64,000 bases of DNA from Janthinobacterium sp. B9-8 (lineage in GTDB: Bacteria; Pseudomonadota; Gammaproteobacteria; Burkholderiales; Chitinibacteraceae): assembly GCF_000969645.2 (NCBI RefSeq), contig NZ_CP014222.1, positions 3,289,740 through 3,353,739 of the forward strand. Direction: 5' to 3'. Below the pieces are notes generated by a model. That model did no database searches, was not told the origin of the DNA, and saw only the letters and a list, made by a program, of their open reading frames with translations. Positions 19,516 through 27,168 of the stretch are shown here, in pieces (position 1 is the first letter of the stretch; each line of letters opens with the position of its first letter). Made by a program: the position numbers and the translations under genes.

Positions 19516-22479
19516 TTACGCAGCGATAATGGCCAAGTTAGCGTTAGTAAAGAGTACATAATCGGCCGCAGTCATATCAATGGAGCCAACCAGAGAAACA
19601 ACATCACCTGTTTCTAGGATGGTATTAGTCCCTGCACCTGCATCGGCAACCAAGATCAACATACGGCTATTGGTTGTGTCATACAGGGATACAAAGATTT
19701 CATTTCCTGCAGTAAGACCAGTAACGGTTGAAGTACCAATCGCAGCATCAAATGCAGCTTGCAAGGTACCGGTTGTAGTGCCACCGGTGGTTAGTTTGAT
19801 TAAATCTGCACCAGCAGTAATCGCTGCTGCAGATGCATTCACTGCAACAGATTGAACAACTGTTGAAGATGCGGCCGCTGCTGCTACGGTTGAATTTAGG
19901 CCAGTAGCGGCATTAGCGTAGTTGCCAGATGTTGCAGACAGGTTCAATACGTCTGAAGTAGCAGCGGAGGTGCCGATTGTAAAATCCATCACGCGGGACA
20001 CAGTGCCAATAACCGTCGATACCGCGCCCGTAGCGGTGTCACCACGCAAGACAAAGTTATCTGCGCCTGTGCCACCTGTTAATGAATCTGCTGTCGTTGT
20101 ATTCGCACCTGTTACCCGGTTAGCTAAGGTGTCATTGCCTGCACCACCCACCAAGGTATCTGCCACGGTAGAACCAACCAAGACATCGTTGCCCGAGCCG
20201 CCCGTTGCAGTAATTGAAGCAGTCACCGCACCCGTTGCAAACATGGTTAAGGCACCGGTTAATGCAGAAGCATTAATCACTGAAGCCCCACTAATTGCAG
20301 CACCAAAGGTAATGGCATTGCTACCTGTAAGGTTGATTGTGCCCAAAGTACCGCCAGACAAGCCGGCCATAGTCAGACCACCTGTTAATGTAGCAGCATC
20401 AAATGCCAGCCCAAGAACGGTAGCTGAGTTGGCAACCGCAACCGTTGCTGTACCGCTGCTCAGGTTTAATGTGCCTACACCTGTTGTAGTAATCAGGCCA
20501 GTTACATCCCAGCCATTAGTATTCAAGGTTAGCGCATTAGTGTTTACAGCTGGGGTAGCTGTAAAGCCGATGGTACCGCCCGAGTCAGCACCTAAGCCTA
20601 CGGTGTTGCCGGTGTTTAATGTAACTGTGGAGCCTGTTGTAACCGCACCATGCACATTAATTGCGTTCACACCCACCAGCTTGGTTGCATCAATCGAAGC
20701 GCCCAAACCATCATTCAGACGTAGCGTTTCAAAATTGGTGTAGTTAGCGGCATTGGCTACAGTCGTTACGGTTACAGCAACAGCTGTTGCAGAAGCAATC
20801 GACAAGATATCCGTGCCGTCGCCGCCGTTTACACTACCGCCAGTCCCCATAATGCCTGCTGTTACCGTATCGTTACCTGCACCCGTGGTATGAGCAACTG
20901 TGGATGCTGCCACGGTAATGGTATCCGCACCGGTAGATGAAGTACCTACAAACTGCTGACCTGCACCCAAAGCGGTTGTAAGAATTACGCCACCAGTGCT
21001 GGTGCTGGTGATCACACCTGCAGCGGTCAGTGTTTGTGCATCCGCTGTAAATTTACCTGCGCCAGAAACATTAAGCGTGGTAGAAACAGCGCTGCCTAAT
21101 GCGTCCATTTGCAAATCTACATCTGCTTTTACCGCTAGCGACACTGCTTTTGCAGTAGTAGCGGTTACGTCGAATGAGCGGCTGCCTGTTGCATTAATGG
21201 TTAAGGATGTAGCTTCTGCATCGGTAACAACCGTTGTACCTGCGTCAGTACCCGCAGCACCTTCATCCACACCGTTTAAATTAAGCACTAAAGCCCGTGT
21301 TGCAGCTGCTGCCGTGAGTGTCACATTGTTAACTGTTGTTGCCGCATTTAAATTAGTCAGATTAAGCGTAGTTACGCCATCGCCAGTAATCGTAGATGCG
21401 CCTGTTGCACCACTTACGGTTACTGTTTTCAGCGTGCTACCCGTTGCAGCCGCAGTACCACTACGATCAGTAACCGCTACCGCGGCACCATTAGTAACAC
21501 TCACAGAAGCGAGTTTATTAGCGACGGCAGTACCACCAATTGTCACATTGCCTGTACCTGCAACCACAGCTAAATCGCCACCTGTTCCGATCACGGCTAC
21601 ATTACCAGCCCCTGAAGTAGCAACACTGACATTCGCGGTGTCTGCCGCAGTAATTGTCATTGCCCCTACGCCATTGATCGTGGCCTTTGTGAGCCCTGTC
21701 CAAGCAGTCATGTCTGCAGTTACACCTGCACTAGACGACAAGGTGACAGTTTCAATATTTTTAACCACTTGGCTAGTCGAAGTAGCAATCGCGGTCGTAT
21801 CAGAAACGGTTAAAACATCCGTACCCGCACCACCATCCAGACTATCCAGAGCGCCAAAACCGCCTACCGCTGTAGAGCTGAAGCTATCGCTGCCTGCAGT
21901 ACCCGTAAAGCTATCGATACCGGTAGTCAGCGTAAAGGCTGTGCCTTGAGCAACAATCGAATTCAAATTGGCGGTAATTAAGGCTGTTTGAGAAGTTTGC
22001 GTTGCAACGCTAACTACAGCAGTCAGGAATGTACGGGCAATATCTGCTGCCGCTGTACCTGCGTATTTGAGAATACCCGTTGCATCTGATGCAGCTGTGG
22101 TATAGGCCGCGGCAACCGCCAGCTTGGCATTTAGTACGGTTAAATCTGCACCTGCTGCACCGTTTAAAACGGAAACCGCCATCGTACCCACGGTCATACG
22201 GCCAGCGCTAATTTCATTCAGATAAAATTGCAAGCCAGCGGTTTCTGCCGCACGGCCAAACGATGCTTGGTAAACAGCGCTAATTTGTGCGGCCAAGGCT
22301 TGTGTGCCATACAGCGTTACCGATTCTGCGGAGGTAGCGAATGCATTGGCAATCGCCGAAGCGCCACCTTCTTTATCAAATTTTTCCGCCCAGTATTGCT
22401 GCCCAGCGTAGTCGGCTGGACGTTGATAGTAAGCGACATAGAGTTTTTGCACGAATGCTAATGCTGCTGCAGTTGCCAT
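19516..22479 (-). CDS. DUF4214/RTX surface protein, probable S-layer-like T1SS substrate
   Basis: A 987-residue protein dominated by Thr, Ala, Val, Gly and Ser, with no cysteine and no N-terminal signal peptide. ATG 22479 is chosen over TTG 22494 because TGGAG lies 8 nt upstream. The first ~130 residues hold two DUF4214-like units (FVQKLYVAYYQRPAD..GQQYW and ISAVYQASFGRAAETAGLQFY). The middle is a long low-complexity beta-rich region with recurring TLNLSS/VTNATT-like strands. RTX nonapeptides occur at about residues 755-805 (GGSGNDVLVG, GGAGNDTL, GGTGADNF). A hydrophobic C-terminus (VLFTNANLAIIAA) fits a T1SS signal. The composition resembles RTX S-layer proteins such as Caulobacter RsaA. The T1SS at 9.3-13.9 kb is the likely exporter (inference). 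Confidence 0.8.
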   Translation of the reverse strand: MATAAALAFVQKLYVAYYQRPADYAGQQYWAEKFDKEGGASAIANAFATSAESVTLYGTQALAAQISAVYQASFGRAAETAGLQFYLNEISAGRMTVGTMAVSVLNGAAGADLTVLNAKLAVAAAYTTAASDATGILKYAGTAAADIARTFLTAVVSVATQTSQTALITANLNSIVAQGTAFTLTTGIDSFTGTAGSDSFSSTAVGGFGALDSLDGGAGTDVLTVSDTTAIATSTSQVVKNIETVTLSSSAGVTADMTAWTGLTKATINGVGAMTITAADTANVSVATSGAGNVAVIGTGGDLAVVAGTGNVTIGGTAVANKLASVSVTNGAAVAVTDRSGTAAATGSTLKTVTVSGATGASTITGDGVTTLNLTNLNAATTVNNVTLTAAAATRALVLNLNGVDEGAAGTDAGTTVVTDAEATSLTINATGSRSFDVTATTAKAVSLAVKADVDLQMDALGSAVSTTLNVSGAGKFTADAQTLTAAGVITSTSTGGVILTTALGAGQQFVGTSSTGADTITVAASTVAHTTGAGNDTVTAGIMGTGGSVNGGDGTDILSIASATAVAVTVTTVANAANYTNFETLRLNDGLGASIDATKLVGVNAINVHGAVTTGSTVTLNTGNTVGLGADSGGTIGFTATPAVNTNALTLNTNGWDVTGLITTTGVGTLNLSSGTATVAVANSATVLGLAFDAATLTGGLTMAGLSGGTLGTINLTGSNAITFGAAISGASVINASALTGALTMFATGAVTASITATGGSGNDVLVGSTVADTLVGGAGNDTLANRVTGANTTTADSLTGGTGADNFVLRGDTATGAVSTVIGTVSRVMDFTIGTSAATSDVLNLSATSGNYANAATGLNSTVAAAAASSTVVQSVAVNASAAAITAGADLIKLTTGGTTTGTLQAAFDAAIGTSTVTGLTAGNEIFVSLYDTTNSRMLILVADAGAGTNTILETGDVVSLVGSIDMTAADYVLFTNANLAIIAA

Positions 22480-22593
22480 TTTTACGTACTCCAAAAAGTT
22501 TATGTAAGCTATCGTCCAGCTTCACGCCAGGGCTTTTCCATAATGGATTGCGCCTCGGACAAATGCATTGTTCTCCCGCCCTATTTTTAAGAA

Positions 22594-22609
22594 TGTGATT
22601 GCAATCACA
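22594..22609. promoter_or_regulatory. CRP-type operator upstream of the RTX/S-layer gene
   Basis: TGTGATTGCAATCACA is a perfect 16-bp palindrome matching the CRP/FNR-family consensus TGTGA-N6-TCACA. Its centre lies about 122 bp before the ATG of the minus-strand RTX gene. A CATTAT element at 22545-22540 on the minus strand could be a -10 box about 60 bp downstream of the site centre, which would suit class I activation. The function is inferred from the motif alone. Confidence 0.6.
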
Positions 22610-22812
22610 AAAGCGCATTTACCCTTGCATAAGGAGGCGAACGGTGGTCTTTTATTTTTAATATTTTATAAGTCATTGTTTTTATTAAACAACCTACATA
22701 AACCAACAATAGGCACTTCGTTTTTATCTTGTTTTTTTCTAAAGCACTGCATTCGCCTGTCCCTTTCAAGCCACCTGCTCACTACTACAGCACTTGACTA
22801 GAGAATAGGAAT

Positions 22813-22923
22813 ATGAAATTTAAACCCCGTCATCAAGCTAAACCCCTGCTATTTTTGGCATTAAGCTTGGCATTCAATGAACAAAAACATGGAAAAGGAG
22901 GTAATTCCCCCCTGTGTGCTTAA
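22813..22923 (+). pseudogene. Short signal-peptide-like ORF, possible gene remnant
   Basis: ATG 22813 follows AATAGGAAT and opens a 36-residue frame whose first part (MKFKPRHQAKPLLFLALSLAF) looks like the start of an exported outer-membrane protein. It then runs into unrelated sequence with a stop at 22923. It could be the stump of a deleted receptor-type gene or chance. The evidence is weak. Confidence 0.25.
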
Positions 22924-23097
22924 TATTTAATTAAGCTAATAGAAAACATAGAGACAGCAACTTGTTATTCGTATTACACTCTCTACAGCTCAGTACACTC
23001 ACCACCGCATCATGCAGCTCATCTTTTCTTCTTTTTGCCTCTTATATAGTTTATTATTCATTCAACTATAAACTTATAGTAGATAAAATAATTCACT

Positions 23098-24228
23098 ATG
23101 AAACACTATCCCCGCACCGATCTCGCTAAGCGTTATTGCGATACGCTCAGTGGGCTGAGCTTAATCAGCAGCACAAAAAACCTATTCCTTGCTGCCCCGC
23201 GCCGAGTGGGAAAAACACAATTTATTAATAATGATTTAATCCCTGAGGCACAAAGCCGTGGCTGGCTAGTTATTTATGTGGATTTATGGAGCGATCAGAA
23301 TAAATCGCCCAGCGCATTGATTTGCGAAGCTTTGCATCAAAAAAGTAAAGAAATGGAAGGCCGATTACTAAGCACAGCCAGATCGGCAGGGATTGCGGGT
23401 GGGCAAATTGGTGCAGGGGAGTTCAAGCTTGATTTCACCATTCCCGCTGAAGATGTACCCACATCAGTTAGCGAGTCCTATCAGCAGCTGAAGGAGCGGG
23501 CAAAAAACCACACAGTGATGCTGGTAGTCGATGAGGCGCAACAGGCTTTAAGCAGTGATGATGGTAAAAAAGCGACCTTTGCGCTGAAATCAATTCGCGA
23601 TACCTCCAATCAGCAAATTGACCAGGCAGGACATGATTTTGTACTGGTTTTTACCGGCTCGCAGCGGGATAAACTATCCAATCTTTGCAGCCCGAAAACG
23701 AGCGCATTTTATGGCAGCTCGGTAGAGGAGTTTCCACTACTGGACAGCAATTTTATTGAGTTTTTTATTTATGCAGTTAACGATGCTATCGGCAGCAACG
23801 CAGCTAAAAAACTAAAGCGCGAGAGCACTTTGGGGGCTTTTCAAATCTTAGGCTGCAAGCCTGATTTGCTGATTGATGCGCTAGGTAAATATATGCTGGA
23901 GCCTATCGAGCGCTCCATCCAAGATGTGGCACTGGATATGGTGAGATCAGCCGCTTTTGAGATTGAAACCACGGTGAATGCTTTAACCCCCATTCAACGT
24001 GCGATCTTTAAAACGATCACACTCAACTCGCAGAATAACTTTGCGCCTTTTTCCAGCAATGCAATAAGCCAATACGCCGCAGAGCTGCCTGAAAATACCA
24101 ACCTCACGGTTTCAACTGTGCAAGCGGCCATCAGTGCGTTGCGAGATCAGAGCTTGCTCTGGCAACCCTCTTCCGGCAAATACCTCCCCGAAGATAGCTC
24201 GTATCTGGCGTATTTTAGACGCCGCTAA
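23098..24228 (+). CDS. Solitary AAA-type ATPase of unknown function
   Basis: A 376-residue P-loop ATPase. Walker A is APRRVGKT (residues 33-40) and Walker B MLVVDEAQ with D145 E146. A sensor-1-like Ser (VFTGSQRDKL) and a C-terminal winged-helix-like part (LTPIQRAIFKTI..VSTVQAAISALRDQSLLW) follow. This resembles the ORC/Cdc6-like and 'archaeal ATPase' STAND-related proteins found singly in many bacteria. No partner gene is adjacent: an S-layer gene lies upstream, divergent, and a DUF5610 gene downstream, convergent. A role in defence or DNA handling is possible but not shown. Confidence 0.75.
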   Translation: MKHYPRTDLAKRYCDTLSGLSLISSTKNLFLAAPRRVGKTQFINNDLIPEAQSRGWLVIYVDLWSDQNKSPSALICEALHQKSKEMEGRLLSTARSAGIAGGQIGAGEFKLDFTIPAEDVPTSVSESYQQLKERAKNHTVMLVVDEAQQALSSDDGKKATFALKSIRDTSNQQIDQAGHDFVLVFTGSQRDKLSNLCSPKTSAFYGSSVEEFPLLDSNFIEFFIYAVNDAIGSNAAKKLKRESTLGAFQILGCKPDLLIDALGKYMLEPIERSIQDVALDMVRSAAFEIETTVNALTPIQRAIFKTITLNSQNNFAPFSSNAISQYAAELPENTNLTVSTVQAAISALRDQSLLWQPSSGKYLPEDSSYLAYFRRR

Positions 24229-24553
24229 GCCAGCCCCAAATCATTGAGCAGCCATCTTATCGAGCGAGGTAATGCCACTCGTCGTGCAGCGGCAGGCAGT
24301 GTATTGCCCGCCAGTTCAAAAAACCTTAAAAGTCATCATCGTTTGGCTTTATAAAAAAAGGCGGCTTGCGCCGCCTTTCAAATGGATTGCCTTCACAACG
24401 TGTCAAACTTAAGACTGCCCTATTGCTAAAACAGCATATTTGGCTATATTTCGATGGTTTTTCGTTAAATAACCAGCGATTCGCCTCAACAATCATCAAA
24501 AACGATTGCAAGCCAGAGATTTACTCTAAGGGTGCTTAAGTACCGACAGACAG
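24229..24553. other. Intergenic region between convergent genes
   Basis: It holds the hairpin terminator at 24353-24378 and otherwise no recognisable feature. Confidence 0.5.
24353..24378 (-). terminator. Rho-independent terminator
   Basis: Stem AAAGGCGGC (24357-24365) pairs with GCCGCCTTT (24370-24378) around a 4-nt loop, and the minus strand continues into a run of eight T. It would end minus-strand transcription from the DUF5610-like gene and may also stop plus-strand readthrough from the ATPase gene. Confidence 0.75.
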
Positions 24554-25111
24554 CTATACCTTGACCTTTTTGCTAGCCAAAAAGTCATCCAGACCTTTTT
24601 GCACCAGCTCATAGGTTTTCTCCACATTGCTGGCGATAGTGCCATCCAATACTTGCAAGCTTTTCAGAATCTCTTTTGCCTCTTTAAAGCCTTGCTCTAC
24701 CCCGCCACGAATCACCTTGGTAAATTCTTCAGCTATTTTTTCCGGATCTTGTCCCGGTCTTTGCTTGGCAAATGCTTCATAAAACCCAGTGGACAGCGCC
24801 ACAATTCGCCCGGCAGTGCCCTCTGGTGAATTATCTTGCCCCATCGCGTTTTTAATCGCGTCGTCGCCAAATTCAGGCTGCAATACTTCGTTGATTTTAT
24901 CGATGGCACTTCTAAATAAAAGCTGCATCGGCTTATCGCCACTACTGATCGATACTTGCAAAGAAGCTTGCAAGATTTGCTGATTAGTTTGCGCACGAAT
25001 ATTTGCTGCGCTGATTTCAGGCTTTTTATCTGTTTCCTTACTCTCTTTGATGTCTTTACTTGCTGAAGCAGCGCTACTCACTGGGTTCGATTGAGAAACA
25101 GAGTTAATCAC
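24554..25111 (-). CDS. DUF5610-like hypothetical protein
   Basis: A soluble 185-residue protein. The GTG at 25111 is taken as start because AGGGAG lies 7 nt upstream; an upstream ATG frame (25168) adds an unlikely leader without such a site. The N-terminus is Ser/Lys-rich and disordered (SAASASKDIKESKETDKK). The rest is helical, with the DUF5610-type features NQQILQASL, LLFRSAIDKINEVLQPEFG and SPEGTAGRIVALSTGFYEAF. Members of this family are uncharacterised. It stands alone with a terminator downstream. Confidence 0.7.
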   Translation of the reverse strand: MINSVSQSNPVSSAASASKDIKESKETDKKPEISAANIRAQTNQQILQASLQVSISSGDKPMQLLFRSAIDKINEVLQPEFGDDAIKNAMGQDNSPEGTAGRIVALSTGFYEAFAKQRPGQDPEKIAEEFTKVIRGGVEQGFKEAKEILKSLQVLDGTIASNVEKTYELVQKGLDDFLASKKVKV

Positions 25112-25316
25112 GATAAAGCTCCCTATCAATGTCTTGCATAAAGGTATACCCCAGTTTATCGGCCTCAAAGTGACTTAACTTCAGTCACATCTTGCCCGCC
25201 CTGATCGGCGGCTTGATTTTGCGCAATAAATGTAAACTTTGCGACTTCCTTCCGTTTACCTGCATAGCATTCGTGGCTATGCTCCGCCCCTGCTTTTTAT
25301 TTTAAATCGGTATTGT

Positions 25317-25922
25317 ATGTCCCAGCCTCAACACGCCCACACTCTGTTAGAAGACTTGCAAGGATTGCTCACGGGTGTCTTATTAATGGCGCTGGCGATT
25401 CAGTTTTTTAAACAGGCGGGGCTGCTTACTGGTGGCGCAACCGGTTTAGCTTTTCTGCTGCACTATATTGCGCACTGGTCGTATGGCACGGTGCTGTTTC
25501 TGATCAATCTGCCTATTTATATTTTTTCTTACCGCATGCTGGGTAAAGAATTCACGCTCAAAACTTTTGCCTGCGTAGGCACGCTGGCCTTGCTATGCGG
25601 TTGGCTGCCCGATTTAATTAATCTAGGCAATATTGATCCCATTTTTGCCGGGCTGATGGGCGGATTATTGGCGGGTGTTGGAATTTTGATGCTGATCCGG
25701 CATAAAGCCAGCTTAGGTGGTGTCACCGTACTGGCTCTGTATTTGCAAAAACGCTTTGGCTGGCGCACAGGTTATGTGCAATTGGTGGTGGATCTGTTTA
25801 TTTTATGCGTGGGCTTTGGCGTAGTTGACCACAAGCAATTATTAATTTCTGTTTTAGGCGCATTTGCTTTAAATCTGGCAATTGCAATTAATCACAGGCC
25901 AGATCGATACATCGGCATGTGA
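25317..25922 (+). CDS. YitT family membrane protein
   Basis: A 201-residue inner-membrane protein with about five hydrophobic helices. The family hallmark LLTGGATGLAFLLHY is near the start, and KASLGGVTVLALYLQKRFGWRTGYVQL forms the second half of the internal repeat. Bacterial YitT proteins are poorly characterised transporters or permeases; the C-terminal cytoplasmic DUF2179 domain of longer members is absent here. The ATG 25317 gives the usual short N-terminus; an in-frame ATG at 25239 would extend it. A terminator follows directly. Confidence 0.85.
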   Translation: MSQPQHAHTLLEDLQGLLTGVLLMALAIQFFKQAGLLTGGATGLAFLLHYIAHWSYGTVLFLINLPIYIFSYRMLGKEFTLKTFACVGTLALLCGWLPDLINLGNIDPIFAGLMGGLLAGVGILMLIRHKASLGGVTVLALYLQKRFGWRTGYVQLVVDLFILCVGFGVVDHKQLLISVLGAFALNLAIAINHRPDRYIGM

Positions 25923-25931
25923 TTAGCTAAT

Positions 25932-25964
25932 AAAAAAAGGCCATTATTCAATGGCCTTTTTTAA
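25932..25964. terminator. Bidirectional rho-independent terminator
   Basis: The stem AAAAAAGGCCATT / AATGGCCTTTTTT has a 4-nt loop and A/T tracts on both sides. It lies between the convergent yitT-like and PEP-CTERM genes, 9 nt from each stop. Confidence 0.9.
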
Positions 25965-25972
25965 ATATTTTA

Positions 25973-26608
25973 CTAAGACGCATCAACTTGCCTGCGGCGT
26001 TTTACCAATAAGGCAATTAATCCTAAGCCCATTAATGCATATGTTTCTGGCTCTGGTACAGGTGCGGCCATCATGCCTCGACCTTGAACCCCCATTAAAT
26101 CAAAACCAGGAGACCAGCCCGCTACATCTGTACCGCGAATCATCACTTGGCTTACCGCGCTTAAGCCGGTACCGGCCAAGCTTAAAAAAGACGACACTGG
26201 ATTATAAGTACTCCCCGTAGGCGCACCTTCGGTTACCGAGCCAATTTTAGTCCAGGCATCAGCAACATTCAGCTTTCCCCAAACGCTCACATTAGACAAA
26301 GCGCCTGCATCTACATAATAAATATCTAGCCCTTCAGTCGCGTTTTTTCCATTAAAGCCATATACCGCAGAGTAATCAGTAGGCACTGAAACCCATTGAG
26401 CAGCGGTAGGCGCACCAAGAATAATATTAGGATTTACCACCTCAGCAGGAGGAGCAGTGAGCGTGCCATTATTGCCAAATGCAACTGCATTATTTCCTAC
26501 GGCATCTTTAAAGCTAATAAATTGGTCAACATATGCATTTACCGCATGTGCTGAACTAAACAAGCTAAGCAATATAACAATTGCAGCCGCATTTTTCTTG
26601 ATGTTCAT
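25973..26608 (-). CDS. PEP-CTERM sorting-domain protein
   Basis: A 211-residue exported protein. It has a signal peptide (MNIKKNAAAIVILLSLFSSAHA) and a beta-rich middle. The C-terminus is a textbook PEP-CTERM tail: VPEPETYALMGLGLIALL followed by KRRRQ. In organisms with an exosortase (EpsH/XrtA type) such tails direct cleavage and anchoring at the cell surface or in exopolysaccharide. No exosortase gene is present in the window. The middle contains the DLMGVQGR motif typical of choice-of-anchor-like PEP-CTERM proteins; the function is unknown. Confidence 0.88.
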   Translation of the reverse strand: MNIKKNAAAIVILLSLFSSAHAVNAYVDQFISFKDAVGNNAVAFGNNGTLTAPPAEVVNPNIILGAPTAAQWVSVPTDYSAVYGFNGKNATEGLDIYYVDAGALSNVSVWGKLNVADAWTKIGSVTEGAPTGSTYNPVSSFLSLAGTGLSAVSQVMIRGTDVAGWSPGFDLMGVQGRGMMAAPVPEPETYALMGLGLIALLVKRRRQVDAS

Positions 26609-27168
26609 ATCTGTTCCTTAAATATTTAAAATATAAGATTTAAAAACACGACTACATTTAAAAAAAATAATTATTAGTCAAAATCTAATAATTAATAAAA
26701 GACAAAATAAGATTAATTAAAATCAAATCAATCTATTTATCTGATGTGTATTTTTACCGGAAACAACATTTCAGATCAATCAACAAAAATTCAATAATTA
26801 CGTGTCTGGTATTTAAGCAAAATAAAAACAAGCAAGAAAAATCATGATGTATTTAAAAACACATGCTTCTATTGCGTTATTTACAGCAAAAAAAAGCCAT
26901 ACTTTCGCCTGAAAAGCACAAAATCCGCTATAAAAAAACATAGAGAAAGGAAATGTTTGGAATTTGAAAGATTGATTGGTATTAGCTAAAAATATAACGC
27001 TGTGCCCTAGCTCACAAAGAAAGCGTTCAATAATCTATTCACAACGGCTCCGACTTATGCAACCAAGCCCTAAAGCCACGCGAAGAAGGCCTGCCCTTCA
27101 CTGAAAACACACAACAAACATTAAATAGCCGGCTTCCCACAGGCTGAAAAACCGGCTTGTCTATTTAA
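26609..27168. other. A+T-rich intergenic region
   Basis: About 560 bp, very A+T-rich in its first half (long A runs, ATTAATTAAAATC). It presumably carries the promoter of the PEP-CTERM gene. Near 27127-27156 AGCCGG and CCGGCT form a short inverted repeat just beyond the GH3 glycosidase stop. No coding potential is seen. Confidence 0.5.

Larger units (their letters stand above)
22480..23097. other. Intergenic region between the divergent RTX and AAA-ATPase genes
   Basis: A 600-bp A+T-rich region. It holds the CRP-type palindrome at 22594, a long untranslated leader for the RTX gene, and the short ORF at 22813. The 150 bp before the ATPase gene is A+T-rich (TATATAGTTTATTATTC, TATAGTAGATAAAATAATT) and probably contains its promoter. 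Confidence 0.5.

Noticed and set aside
19922-20743. 273-codon plus-strand open frame across the RTX gene
   Set aside because: Antisense to the well-supported RTX/S-layer gene; its Val/Pro/Ala-rich translation only mirrors that gene's codon bias and it has no ribosome site.
20996-21949. 317-codon plus-strand open frame across the RTX gene
   Set aside because: Same reason: antisense shadow of the RTX gene with a repetitive low-complexity translation.
25170-25188. GTGACT...AGTCAC inverted repeat as a CRP site
   Set aside because: The 7-nt spacer and arm sequence do not match TGTGA-N6-TCACA; left as an unassigned short palindrome.
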